From contig BFEA01000939.1 in NCBI GenBank assembly GCA_003427395.1, positions 21,377 to 50,795 on the forward strand: a stretch of DNA of 29,419 bases, in the 5' to 3' direction. Positions 9,067 to 19,843 of this stretch are shown here, piece by piece. Each line of letters opens with the position of its first letter. Within the stretch, counting starts at the first letter, position 1. A program made the position numbers and the translations under genes. Under the pieces are notes generated by a model. It searched no databases, was not told the origin of the DNA, and saw only the letters and a program-made list of their open reading frames with translations. The DNA comes from Chara braunii. Taxonomy: Eukaryota; Streptophyta; Charophyceae; Charales; Characeae.

Positions 9067-11099
9067 TCACTGGGTCGAAAAAAATATATAAGCCCAAGGG
9101 GGTGAAGAAAAACCCAGTGACAGTCATAATAAAGAAGGACTATGATGAAGCATTGAAAAAAAATAGGAGAATTATAAAAGCATTGAGGGAATCAACAAAA
9201 CTGGGGAATAAAGTCACCAAAGAAAAATTTGACACAATGAAGATAGACTCGGATTAGTTTATCCTGCCTATAGAAAATGAATATATCTTCAAGATGTATC
9301 AGAAATTCTTTAATGCTTTCTCCTTTAATGATGAAAAGAGAGGGCGGTTGGACGTGGACATGATTAAGAGGACCAAAATCTGGACAATTGATCATGTTCC
9401 ATGGAGCGATAGACCGACCAAGTATGCTCTTAAGGAAGAAGCGGAAGTTGTAAAGTACCTTGACAAGAAGATTGCATCTAATGTTGCTGAAACTGCTGAT
9501 GGACCGTATACTAACCACTAGTTTTGTTTCTGGAAACCAGGGGGCGGGCTAAGATGGATTCAGAATCTTCAGAAACTCAATTCTGTGACGGTACGTGATG
9601 CACGTAGTCTTCCTTATGCAGATCTCCTCTCTGAATCCTTTGCCACTCGATGTATTTATTCTTTGGTTGATTTTTATTCTGGCTATGATCAGTTTCTCGT
9701 TGACCCCACTAACCGGCCAATGACTATCATGCACACACCAAGGGGACTTGTTCAGATGTGTGTGGTATCTCAGCGTTGGACTTATGGTGTGGCAGTGGTT
9801 CAAATGGATATGATCAAAGTCATGCAAAATATTTCTCCTGAAATAACCAGCTTCTACATTGATGACAATCCAGTAAAAGAACCTCTGGTAAGAGATGAGA
9901 CTTTGGTCGCAGGGGCAATCAGAAAGTTTGTTTGGGAACATGCAGAAGGGGTAAAGATGGTACTATAGAGACTTCAGAAATATAATATGACTGCCAGTGG
10001 GACAAAGTCCTTTCTCTTTCAACCAGAGGTGATAATCTTGGGCTTCAGATGTTTCTCCAAGGGTAAGAGTCCAGATCCCAAGAAGATAGACAAAATCTTA
10101 AACTGACCAATGCCTCTCAAGAGCGTGACAGACGTCTGGAGCTTCTTGGGAATCTACGGATTCTGGAGGATTTTTATTCCTCATTTTGCTACCCTTGCAG
10201 AGCCTCTGAGGGAGATGTCAAGGCAAGGGGCTAACTTAACATGAAATGATAAAAGACAAGCTGCTGCAGAGACACTACAAGAAAAGCTAAAAGATAGTGG
10301 TGTAATGCTGAGAGTGTCATTTTATGATGATGAGGAGGCAAAACCGTTCATCATTGAGGTGGATGAAGGACCAGTTGCTCTGGGTGGAGTGCTCATTCAG
10401 AAAAATGAAAATGGGAGGGAGACACCTCTGAGATTTTAGAGCAGAACCCTCAATTCTACAGAAAGAGGCTACACCTAATTCAGGAAAGAGCTACTACTGT
10501 CAATCATCCATAGTCTCAGGTGCTTCAGGCACTACGTGTTACGGAGGAGATTCATCCTAAGGACTGATGCATCTGCTGTGATTAGTGTTATTAAAAAACA
10601 CCAACAGGTAGATCCAATAGTCAGTAGGTGGATCGCCTTCATCTGGACTTATGATTTTAAGTTGGAAAAAATTCTCACTGAGAAAAATAGAGCAGATGGT
10701 CTAAGCCGGATTGAGTGGCGAGAAGAAAAAAAAGAAGATGTGAATGGAACGATTGAAGAGTCTGCCTATGTTGATAATTTTCTGAATGAAAAAGATGAGG
10801 AGGATTATGAAGCACTATGCTCCTACAAGTGGAGTCTGTGGCCAGAGGAGAGAGACAGCTGGGGAGAGATCCTTGGTTCGTATGTTTATGAGTCGATATT
10901 TGGGAAAGAAGAAAAAGATGAACAAAACGATTGGTATGCTAAAATTAATGCCGCAGCGGTGCCAACTCATGAAGTTGGGGAAAACTCTGGCTCAAAGGAA
11001 GAAGAAGAAGGTGAAAAGAAAGAGAAATTAATAGTTTTCTTCTTTGAAGAATATGATGAAAACTCTCAAGAGGTTGGCAAGAAAATGAAGAAGGAATAG
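9066..11099 (+). pseudogene. pol: Pol: reverse transcriptase and RNase H
   Basis: Frame 0 throughout. RT blocks in order: PTKYALKEEAEVVKYLDKKI, GGGLRWIQNLQKLNSVTVRD, LVDFYSGYDQFLVD (first catalytic Asp), and FYIDD with the YIDD catalytic box at 9855-9866. The connection region contains SVTDVWSFLGIYGFWRIFIP and AEPLREM. RNase H follows: FIIEVDEGPVALGGVLIQ, LNSTERGYT, FRKELL, ILRTDASA and NRADGLSRI. Nonsense codons interrupt at about 9255, 9519, 9966, 10104, 10242, 10437 and 10476, several at positions where Gypsy proteins have Trp or Gln. A 130-residue acidic, Lys/Glu-rich tail of unknown role precedes the stop at 11097. Confidence 0.9.
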
Positions 11100-12350
11100 C
11101 TAAAATAATATTATTGTAAAAATTTAAGGAAGAAATTCAGGCTAAAAAGAGGGCACCTCTTTGTGGATGGTAAGGGAGGCCTACCTCCACTAAGAGTGGT
11201 CTGTGGTAAAGAGAGACAGTTAGAGATAATTGTTACTCTGCACGAGGGGGTTGCTGGCAGCCATAGGGCTGCTGAAGCAACCTACTCCAAGAATGACAAA
11301 CTCTACTTCTAGCCTAGCATGAGAGACATGATTTTCAGATCTTGCAAATCATGTGTGTTATGTCAGAAGAGGTCTACCACAAGAATGATTGAGTCTTTAT
11401 TCCCCACTATCCTGGTAGAGCCAGGTAATAGAGTTCATCTGGATCTCATCATTATGCCTCCACGCAAGGGTGGGATGAGATATATACTAAATATGAGGAA
11501 TAACTTCTCTGGATATGAAGAGGCAAAAACTTTGAAAAGAAAGACAGTCGAGCAAGTGGCCGACTGGATAGAAGAAGACTATCTCATGTATCCTTTTATC
11601 AGCGAATTTGTCTCAGACAGAGGATCAGAGTTCAGAAATGAGATTGTTAGAAGATCCACACTCAGGTTGGGTGTCAGAATTCGGTACGTGACTACTTATC
11701 ATCCTAAAACAAATGTACCTGTTGAAAGAGGTCCAAGAACTTTGAAAGATTCATTGGCCAAGTGGTGTGAAGGAAAACAGAGCAACTGACCAAAAGTATT
11801 AGGAGCTGCAGTATATGCTGACAATATTACAGTCAAGAGAACTACTGGGTATGCACCTTTTACTTTGTGGTATGCTAGATATGCTACTTTGCCAATTGAA
11901 AGCATTGTCAAGACATGGTCAAGTCAAGAAAGTGATAGAGAGTATTCCATTTCAGGGCTTCTCCAGATCAGAATGAAGCAGATATCAGAAGTTGATCAGA
12001 TATTGATGAATGCTGCAGAAAGGATGACATTCAGCAGGTTAACTGATCAAGAAAGATGCAACAAGAAAATATATATAAGAAAAGAGAAATTGAAGATTGG
12101 AGATGTTGTCCTTCTGTTTGACAGTTCCCTTGAGACACAATGGACTAAAAGATTGGGGCCCAGATGACTTAGTCCTTACAGTCTCACAGGGGAAGCAGAG
12201 GGCAAAGTCTACGAGATCTCAGAGATGGATGGATCCAGGGTTCATGACATGGTATCAGGATCGAGACTTCGTAAGTTCATATTCAGNGACCNAAATTTGA
12301 TTCCTACAGTAACCTCAAGNAGAAGGAAGAAAGNTCAGTCATCTAAGTAA
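11100..12350 (+). pseudogene. pol: Pol: integrase with GPY/F-like tail
   Basis: Frame 0. The zinc-binding HHCC domain shows HEGVAGSHRA then CKSCVLCQKR. The catalytic core has VHLDLIIMP (Asp), VSDRGSEF (Asp) and TNVPVERG (Glu), the DDE triad. Next comes the conserved NITVKRTTGYAPF block and then GDVVLLFDSSLETQW with a GPY-like segment RLGPR-stop-LSPY. The frame ends TAA 12348-12350. Stops at about 11310 (in YF-stop-PSM), 11787-11789 and 12165-12167 each sit where relatives have Trp. No chromodomain is visible. The type matches Ty3/Gypsy integrases. Confidence 0.9.
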
Positions 12351-12780
12351 GAGCAGTTCCAGGGAACTAAGAGGAAAGTATAGTAAGACAATGAGACAGC
12401 GAGACTGAATTTTCAGCAGACAATGATCATTCTTATATGGTTAATTCAACATTTCAATTTTGAGCACGTTAGTTAATTTTTTGTTTCAGCAAGCAACAAA
12501 AGTTAATGAGACTATATCTCCGAGGCAATGCTACAGTCGATCTATGAGTCACAAGTCCCTAAGAGTGAGAGATAACTGTGAGATACGGTTTTCGTGAGCA
12601 TTGACGCAGTGTCAAAAACCAGAGAACTCATGGCTATGGCATGTCAAGAAATGTAATCAATATTCTTCATATGGTAAAGAGAAAGCATGATGAACATAAA
12701 GAAGTTCAGTTCTTTCTGGCTAAGAGTTGTCAGCAGAAGAACTTCGTATCTCTGACTAAGTTGTTAGTATATTCTCAGGA
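12351..12780. other. Region after Pol, no gene
   Basis: AT-rich sequence without a supportable ORF. A 68-codon frame starting at 12641 has no recognisable feature and runs into the repeats that follow. Confidence 0.5.
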
Positions 12781-12782
12781 GA

Positions 12783-12991
12783 GGGAAGGGACCTCTCTAC
12801 GTCCAGCATTTCAGTATTTCCTTGGGACTGACGGGACGTCTCCATGAAGAGAAAGAATCCCCGCAAAGGGAAGGGACCTCTCTGGAGTCAGCACTGGGTA
12901 TCCTTCCTGAGACTGAAGGGAGGTCTCCTATAAGGGCTTGGTGCTGGTTATCATGTTGCTGTTCAGTGCCTCTTGAGACTGACGGGACGTC
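12783..12991. repeat. 85-bp imperfect repeat units
   Basis: Units start GGGAAGGGACCTCTCT at 12785 and 12869 and end in GACTGACGGGACGTC-like sequence (12826-12840 and 12911-12925). A third partial copy of the end motif lies at 12977-12991. Non-coding. Confidence 0.75.
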
Positions 12992-13083
12992 TCTTGAGAA
13001 ATGTTTGTCCTGTTATGGGGCATGGGAAGTTTGCTTGTGGGGTATGATATGCATGTCTGATTGTTTGTACCTGAAATTTTCTT

Positions 13084-13640
13084 CTAACCTATGGATGCAT
13101 TGGTTGTCGGGGCCAGCCAGAGCCCTACCGCTGTAGGTCGCAATCTGGTGGGGTCAGCAGGTCTCCGAAGCGAGTGTCGAATTCCGTAGTCGACTGAGGC
13201 AAAGGCTCCGGGAGTCTGGCCTATGAGGTCGAAAAGGGTCAGCTGGAACCTTACTGCAGTTAGAGGTTGCAATCCAGTGAGGTTAGCCAGAGCCTGGAAC
13301 TGTGGTTAGACCGGATCCCACGTTCAAAAATTTGGGCGGGGCAGCCAGCGCCCTTGGCCAAAAACTAGAAGGTGAGTCGGTCCTTGACTGCAGTGGTCAA
13401 ATCCGGGTTCAGGACAGTTTGACTGACGGGACGTCTGCTGTCATAGGGTGACCAGACCCCCAATAGTCTTGGTGTCCTGGCGAGAGTGCCAAAGGGGCTG
13501 TCATACTCGAGTAGTGGGTATGATTGGTCTTGACCTGGAGGCAGGTCAAAGGGGCTGTCGAGACAAATAGTCTGACTAGTGCTGGCCTGAGGCGGGCCGA
13601 ATGAGGTATGTCAGACTAACGGGACGTCGGGCATTCATGG
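13084..13640. repeat. Decayed repeat block with GACGGGACGTC motifs
   Basis: Two imperfect copies of a segment with the pattern CCAGAGCC...GCAATC(T/C)(G/A)GT are seen around 13110-13165 and 13245-13300. Further copies of GACT(G/A)ACGGGACGTC occur at 13421-13435 and 13614-13628. No ORF stands out. Confidence 0.55.
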
Positions 13641-13858
13641 CAAGTGGTGGGCCAAAACCAAGGCAATCAATAAATCTTGGGTGTGAAGAGCTGTTATGTG
13701 ATATTTATTATTTATTATTTATTTTATTTTTGAGTTTTATTTTAATTTAGAAATGTTTGACTGCAGGTTGTCAGGGAGTCTGCCTGCTGGGGCCGGGATC
13801 TGCGATCTGTGGGACTCGTTGTTTTGCAGATACATAAAGACTTATTTGATGTTCCCTG

Positions 13859-14027
13859 GACCAGAGAAAGGAGAAAAGGGTTTGGTATCATTTTCTCTGT
13901 CTGAGAAGTTGAGAAGATGCCTCAGTCAGACCAGAGAACGAAGAGAGGGTTTGGTATCCCCTGAGTTACATAAGAAATTGAGAAGATGTCTCACTTAAAT
14001 CAGATAGCAGAAAAAAGGGTTTGGTAT
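13859..14027. repeat. 70-bp tandem repeat, three units
   Basis: The core AGGGTTTGGTAT recurs about every 70 bp (13859-13889, 13929-13958, 13999-14027). A second shared piece, TTGAGAAGATG followed by C/T then CTCA, is at 13909 and 13978. An open frame across it (13753-13998) just translates the repeat. Confidence 0.8.
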
Positions 14028-14359
14028 GCCCAACATCCAGCATGGTAGACAGGACGAGTGTCCCAAGTTTTGGTATCAGACCGGCAATATTTTTTTCGGT
14101 TTTCCAATGAGGGTGAAAGTTAAGGTAACTTTTCACTGACATAAAGTTCAGATTGAGAATTGATTCTCAGAATGACAAGAGATCAAAGTCAGCAGCAAGC
14201 AAGAAAATGGAGGCATAATCCTTTTTAAATTTGTTNGGTGGCCGACAAGCNGCCTGGNTCANNAGGAACCGGCGTCCCTGGCCTAAGGAAGCCAAACTCT
14301 CAGGTCTGGGATGCTATGGAGTGGACTGAACTGAAAAATTTTATGGGCTGAAATCAGAC

Positions 14360-14937
14360 TCAGAAAGCTGAAAAGAAGTCATGCTTATACAAAACGTAAA
14401 AGACGACCATGAACTCAATCTGGAAAAGAAAGAGAAGAAAAAAGATATTGAAGAGAACGCAAGGACTAGAATGATGGGGAAATGAGACAACACATGGGAC
14501 AGAGGGGGGCGGCGCAGGTACTATGGCCTTGCTTATGGCGGGGGTGGAAGGAGCCCTGGGGATATAAGGAGGAGAGGAGGCAATAGGCGCGTCATAGCAT
14601 GCTTCAAACTTTTTCCGGAAATACTCCATTTTGTCCGGAGATGGAGTTTTTTGTACCACGATGGCGGCAAGTGGCGAAGGTAAGGTCGTGAATGAGCGCC
14701 ATAGCCACGCGGCTCGTCTTCCTCCTCCTCCTCAGAACTATAATCGTGTCGCGCACGAGGCGGCGGCTCCTCCCTAGCTTTACCCCCTCTCCATCCTCTT
14801 CCTCTTCCCTGTCCCTTGCGTGCCTCAGGCATGGCGTGAGATTGAGCGCAATTAAAAAAAAAAAAAAAAGGGCGACGAATAGAGAGAGTGCGTAGTAGGA
14901 GGGAATGAAGAGATGTAAAAGGAATGACGCGGACCAT
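14360..14937 (-). other. Possible decayed minus-strand coding segment
   Basis: On the minus strand an ATG near 14831 opens MPEARKGQGRGRG followed by an acidic DYSSEEEEEDE run and, after a frame change near 14660, TPSPDKMEYFRKKFEACYDA and a Pro-rich tail. A basic Gly/Arg N terminus, acidic run and Pro-rich tail could be the start of a Gag-like or nuclear protein from another element. I recognise no domain. It is the only minus-strand stretch that looks more than compositional. Confidence 0.2.
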
Positions 14938-15081
14938 GCAGCGATGCTGCAGGCAAAAGAAAAGAAGACGCTACGAGTAAGGAAGGAGGAAGAGAAAAAG
15001 ATATTATGACAAGAAAAATCAGATGATCAGCGCAAGACTGTTGCGCGAACATCACCACAGGTGACGGTGGGAATGAGTGAG

Positions 15082-15600
15082 TTAACCACTGACGCGGATT
15101 GCTATATACTTGCCGTATATGTGTTTCGACCCAGCGGGGACGCTGGGTGGGGGTTTGGTATTATGTCGGAGGGCGCGGTGTCCCGGCCCTCCTTCGTGTA
15201 CCAAGTTCCTACTTTGTACCACCCTTAGTTTTAACGTTGTGGTTTGTAGTGGTTCCCGAACCACTAAGATCCTTAGTACCGAGATCATACCGTGATATGG
15301 ACCAGCCCTGTTGATGCCTGCTTCTGCAAAAGGTGCACCACTGGGCCTTCCATTGGTCCACGCAGGCTCGGCGCCCTGCTGCACAGCAGAGCACGACTGG
15401 CTTGTAGCCGTGGTAGCCATCGGGTTCGTCCTGGGACGCGAAGGTGAAAAGGCCGGGGCGGTCTTTTCTACTGCGCGCTGGATGCCCCACTACAAAGTTA
15501 TGGGTTGGGTACACGGGATAGAGGTCGTTGTCAGAAAAGAAAAGAAAAAAAAAAGAAAAAGAAAAAAAAAACGCCAAATTTAAACTTGTTTTTGTATGGG
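15082..15600. other. No recognisable gene
   Basis: Both strands have open frames of 60-122 codons here that overlap each other and show no domain; they are probably chance frames in GC-rich DNA. An A-rich tract with AAAAG words occupies about 15535-15573. Confidence 0.4.
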
Positions 15601-15663
15601 AAAAATCCAGTGGCCTCGGGCCTCTGTGATGCTACGATTTCCTTTCCGTTTCTGATATACTGC

Positions 15664-15664
<1 letters not shown>

Positions 15665-15694
<30 letters not shown>

Positions 15695-15717
15695 ATTATT
15701 ATTATTATTATTATTAC
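15665..15717. repeat. (ATT)n microsatellite
   Basis: About 17 ATT/TTA units with one interruption (AAT near 15692). Confidence 0.95.
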
Positions 15718-16216
15718 TCAATTTTTCTACTTTCAGTTTTTCACCAATTAGCCTGTCGTTTCGCGGGAAGGCCAACGGTTCGAATTTCGAACTCAGTTGT
15801 CCACAGCCTAAGTTGGGCGTTCTCACGTATATTGTCTGTGGGTGAACTCCGGTTGAGCGCCACGTGGTGAGGCCCCAAAAGAGGGGCGACCCGTGGCCGC
15901 ATCGGTAGGAGACCTATCACCCCCCATGGAGGGTCATAAACCCCCTCCTTGCCATCGGACACGGGTACCCTTCAGGGTCAGCCTGGCGACGTGTTTTGAA
16001 GGGAGAGGATTGTCGGTTGATGTCCCGTTATGGGACCACCACCTTTGGAGTTGCAATTTTAGCACGACAAGGTGAAGTGATAGGGAAAGAGTGAGGCTGT
16101 TGCTCCCCCCGTGCCGTGGCAGCAAGTGCTTAGTCTCCCNCTTTTTTTTTTTTTTCGTTCTGTGTAAAATTCTAAAATTCCTTTTTTTTTAGTTACATAA
16201 GGTCCTGAAGACAACC
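15718..16216. other. No gene; T-rich tract
   Basis: Unassigned sequence with an N at 16140 and a T run at about 16142-16155. It includes a GGTTCGAATTTCG word resembling a pol III B box, with no convincing A box in position. Confidence 0.4.
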
Positions 16217-16240
16217 TTGAGTCTCTCGTTTAGAATACAG

Positions 16241-17080
16241 ATGATTCGGTATGAGGCAACCCTACAAAAAAGGGGGAGTAGAGCTGGGTATCGGGCAGTT
16301 AACCAGGGCGTTCCAACGGGTCGTCCTGTAATGCTGGTGGAGGCCCGTGTGGGGTTCGCGCGAGAAGGGTGTACCCGCCTGAAGCCAGGAGGCCGGTGGC
16401 TCTGCGTACGACTAGTCTGTGGATGCCCGCGAGTTGTTCCACTACACTACCGTCGCGAGTCTGAGGCCGAAAAGGTGGAGTACTCGAGAAGAGGGTCAGT
16501 AAGGGCTATTTGCATACGGGTGGCTGGAACTAAGCCTCTGGCTATTCAAAAAGTGGCTATGGCGGACCGATATGGTCTCCGTGGCTATAGGCCAAGGTAC
16601 ATGAGGTATTCTTGGATGTGGGAACGAGAGGATGAGAAGGGTGCTCTGGTTGAGGCCGTATTAACCTATGGTAAGCCCACGGGGGAGGTAAGATTGAAAA
16701 TTAACATCAGCGGTCACCGTGAACAAGAAATGAGGAGAGATGAAGAACTGCAAGCTGCCATTACCGAGGCGCGCGACAGAGCGGAGCGAAGGTGTAAACG
16801 TGACGGAGTGACTGTAGGGATGAGAGTGACTGTTACTTATCATGAGGATGATTCCTCGACCGGAACCACGACCAGGGAAGTACAACATGGTGAACGAGAC
16901 TCTGAGGGAGAATCAGAGATGAGTGACTGGGAGGCGGACGTCCAGTCATGGCATGGACTGGATCAGATCCGCCGGAATCATCCGCTGGCGGAACAAGTGG
17001 AAAGCGGGCCTGAAGCCAGTTCGGCCCGAGACAGAGTAAAGCCTGAGAAGGTTGGACCGTCTGGGACACGTTTCCTGTAG
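16241..17080 (+). CDS. Intact 279-residue ORF, unknown function
   Basis: The longest uninterrupted frame in the window, from ATG 16241 (an upstream TTG at 16217 is in frame) to TAG 17078-17080. The protein begins MIRYEATLQK, a start resembling the MVRFV/MIRYD starts of family-2 genes. The first ~170 residues are Arg/Gly-rich with alternating strand-like hydrophobics (WLCVRLVCG, VRAICIRVAG). A charged helix (EQEMRRDEELQAAITEARDR) and another strand pair (VGMRVTVTYHED) follow, then an acidic tail (SEGESEMSDWEAD). No signal peptide or membrane segment is evident. It lies between Pol and the right LTR-like repeat, where extra ORFs of Gypsy elements sometimes sit. Being open while everything around it is broken makes it notable. 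It may be a family-2 relative; similarity beyond the start is not clear by eye. Confidence 0.5.
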   Translation: MIRYEATLQKRGSRAGYRAVNQGVPTGRPVMLVEARVGFAREGCTRLKPGGRWLCVRLVCGCPRVVPLHYRRESEAEKVEYSRRGSVRAICIRVAGTKPLAIQKVAMADRYGLRGYRPRYMRYSWMWEREDEKGALVEAVLTYGKPTGEVRLKINISGHREQEMRRDEELQAAITEARDRAERRCKRDGVTVGMRVTVTYHEDDSSTGTTTREVQHGERDSEGESEMSDWEADVQSWHGLDQIRRNHPLAEQVESGPEASSARDRVKPEKVGPSGTRFL

Positions 17081-17623
17081 AGCCACTGGGGAAATACCAG
17101 ACGGCGACATGCGCACCCGAGAGACTACAAACGAGAGGGAGAGAGAGTTGACTTTGGGGAGGAGAGCGTGAGAAGGAGGGGTAGAGACAGAGGACGCGCA
17201 GTGTGGTTGATGTCAACCGCTTCCTTTGCGCACGTGTGGGGCAGAATCTGCGCTCGAGATGTTTGTTAATGTGACCTTTGCTTACATCAAGAGAGAACAA
17301 GACTGTCCTCCGCCTGTATTTTTAGTCGGCTATTTTGGGAGAGAACGGTTCCCCATTCTTGTTGTTTCCTTTCCCCCCCCCCTTTCTTTTTGGCATCGTC
17401 GCTTTTCCCCGCAAGAATTTGCAGGCCCCTTGGGCTGGAACGCGAACTGCTTGCGTAGGCCTCATCTGTAGCAGCCTTGGTGTCCACTGCAGTTCGTAGG
17501 CTTGAGAGTTATCAATGTAGGTGCCCCGGCGTGGACGGAGAGGGAGGGGTTATGTTGCCTGCGGTAGCGCCTACTCTTGGTGGGAGCTGAGTATGGTTGC
17601 CTCGTCACAGTGCTCCTTCAATC
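17081..17623. other. No gene; purine-rich stretch
   Basis: A purine-rich segment lies at about 17128-17192 and a C run at 17374-17382. No coding sequence is supported. Confidence 0.45.
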
Positions 17624-17636
17624 AAAAGGGAGGGTG
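17624..17636 (+). other. Candidate polypurine tract
   Basis: AAAAGGGAGGGTG directly precedes TGTAGTCAGTGG at 17638-17649, a plausible LTR start beginning TG. Polypurine tracts prime plus-strand synthesis next to the 3' LTR. No comparable tract lies just before 18225, where homology to the left copy begins, so this is the better candidate for the true LTR boundary. Weak, based on position and composition. Confidence 0.35.
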
Positions 17637-18737
17637 CTGTAGTCAGTGGAGGAACTCATGTACTCATTAATGTGCCAAGCGCCCTGTGAATGACTTTGGA
17701 CGAGACTTAGCGGGTTTCCCATTTCTCTTTTGAAGAGTGGTTCCGAGCTGAGGTCTAAGGATGCTGAGTTAACAATGTGACGGTTACGGGGAGAAAGAGT
17801 GAGGTTCGGAGGCATGCATGGAAAGTTATTGGATTAATGTTGTGGATGTCTCACGAGCCTTCTTATGAACTACGTTGTGTCATTGTTACTCTAACTACTT
17901 CCCTAAAAATCGAAAGCGAATTAAGTGCGAAAAGCTGGTAATGTATACTCGTGTACCTGGGTATACTGATCTGAGTGGCGCGTAAAGTGAGGTATCGTAA
18001 TATAGGGGCTAATGCCTTCTCTCCACCTGTCTCGCTGATTACTTTTTTCTTACCTTTCAGGTGAGCTTTGACCTAACGCTGTGGAAGTGAACAAGGGTAA
18101 GATAAGTGAGTTCCAATGTGTCATGGCATTTTTGTGAGACTTCGTGTTAATCCTTTGCACCTGGTAGAGTTTGCCTGGGCAGAACGCGATGATCTAATCT
18201 CATGTGCTAATCTTAAGCCGTCTTGTGTCACTTTAGTCTGTAGTCACTTGGCAGGCTGGGATAAAGGGCATTACTAATAGCTGCTGTTTTTCTGTGACTC
18301 CGAGCCATCATTGAAAGTCAAACAACAGTTTCGTTTTTTTTTTTAAGGGGGACGATTGAGCATTTTGGGTCTTGAATTCGTTTGAGTCGAGAGATTGGAC
18401 TCAAATGAGGCTGCGTTTGCCTTTGAACCAAGCTCCCGACCCAGTCACGCTCCCTCTTGATCTGTTTTCTTTCAAGTCAGTGCCCTTTACTTCTCCTCTT
18501 CTTCCCTTTTGTGTAATGTCTTAATTGAGATGATTTGGGGTTGAAATGCTTGAGAGGGATTATCGGCTGTAGTTGAGATTAAGATCTTGTTCTGACGTCA
18601 ATAGAGCCGAGTTTTATGCAAGAGTCTGGGCTTTGAACTGTTGGCTCAACGAGCTTGATAATTACGGTAGGAAAAGGACGGGTGAACCTGGGGAGGAGAA
18701 CGGATGAGATGTTCTAAGAAAAAGGGAAATAACTCGA

Positions 18738-18974
18738 ATGCGGCTCCCTAAGTACCCTACATTCCATGCTGTAGTCGATGGGCAAAAGGCAAGTGCGGTT
18801 GCGAAAGGTGGCTTACATATTAATGAAGTATCTGTTGGACAGGGACTGATGGGTGCTGGAAAAGCTTATGAGTCCAGCAGTTGGTGGACAACGTTACTTG
18901 CCACGCTGGACTTGTTTTCCCCTATTAGCATAAGCTCTGGGAATTTTGGCAGTACTAAAAGAGTATGGCCTTGA
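18738..18974 (+). CDS. Conserved 78-codon ORF of the right repeat
   Basis: ATG 18738 gives MRLPKYPTFHAVVDG, a Gly/Ala/Lys middle, SSSWWTTLLATLDLFSP and SGNFGSTKRVWP before TGA. The left copy keeps the frame (822-1058) with many replacements and no start codon. No recognised domain. The protein would be small and without charged clusters. Coding status is uncertain. Confidence 0.4.
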   Translation: MRLPKYPTFHAVVDGQKASAVAKGGLHINEVSVGQGLMGAGKAYESSSWWTTLLATLDLFSPISISSGNFGSTKRVWP

Positions 18975-19843
18975 TTGATGATGCCTTCCCTATATGAGAA
19001 GGTCGTCCTGCTGAGTGAATACTAACCGGAACTCGGATGCTACTTGCTATTTACCGGCCTGAGCTAGTTAAACTGCTAGCAGCCTACCCCGAAAACTGAA
19101 CTCTGCTATAATTGTTAGATTCTTAAACTGCATCAGCGCCTTGAACGTCGTGTGAGAAAAATGTATCCATTTTATGATTCGAGCTTGTTAGTGCAGTCAT
19201 AGTGACCGCTGCGCTTTATGCTGTGGACAGGTACTAGCAGCAACACAGTCAGTCCAGCTAACTCCAAGGGGGGGGGTTGTAGTTGGAACTTCTCCTGTGT
19301 CGCTCTGTGTGCTTTACTTAATTGGTGGTTAAGAATTTTTTGGATAGCAGTTTTTACAGACATTCTTTCATCCTTATGCTAACAGTGAATCTTGGGAGAG
19401 CTAGCATCTCTTAGGGATCGAGGAAACTAATGCTCTGGGTCATGTTTCCTGCCTTTGCTATTGCTCGAGCAAGCTCCGCAGTACGGACTCTCCTCTGAGA
19501 ATTGCTGAGTTGGTCGGAAACGAGCTAAGATAAGAAATGATTGCTCGCCTCTTACTTCTTTTTTAGCAGAATCACTGGTGAAAGCCATTAACAAAGTCAT
19601 TTGCAGAGCAACCGAGAAGACTTTTCTTTTGTCCTCCCCGAACCATCTCCACTTTGGTTGTTGGTGGCCAATGAGTCGGTGATCAGTTCCGACAACTCTA
19701 TTCATCAAGGACTTAGGGCCCGGATAATAGACCTGGCCTTTGATTAGAGATAACCTGTCAAAAGGGGGTAGAGAAGGTGACGACTGTGCACAGTGACCCT
19801 ACGGCAACGCCCGTACACCTTACCAAGTAATAAAAGTTTTGTC

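Noticed and set aside
8353-12350. Classical fungal RIP as cause of the stops
   Set aside because: RIP favours CpA to TpA, giving TGG to TAG; several stops here are TGA, which needs another context. Some copy differences are transversions. A mixed process remains possible.
15082-15577. Overlapping minus-strand ORFs of 112 and 122 codons
   Set aside because: No domain, overlapping each other in different frames, and equal-length frames exist on the + strand.
15770-15910. tRNA-derived SINE or tRNA gene (GGTTCGAATTTCG and a GTGGCCGCATCGG word)
   Set aside because: The two boxes are in the wrong order on the + strand and too far apart on the minus strand; no cloverleaf could be drawn.
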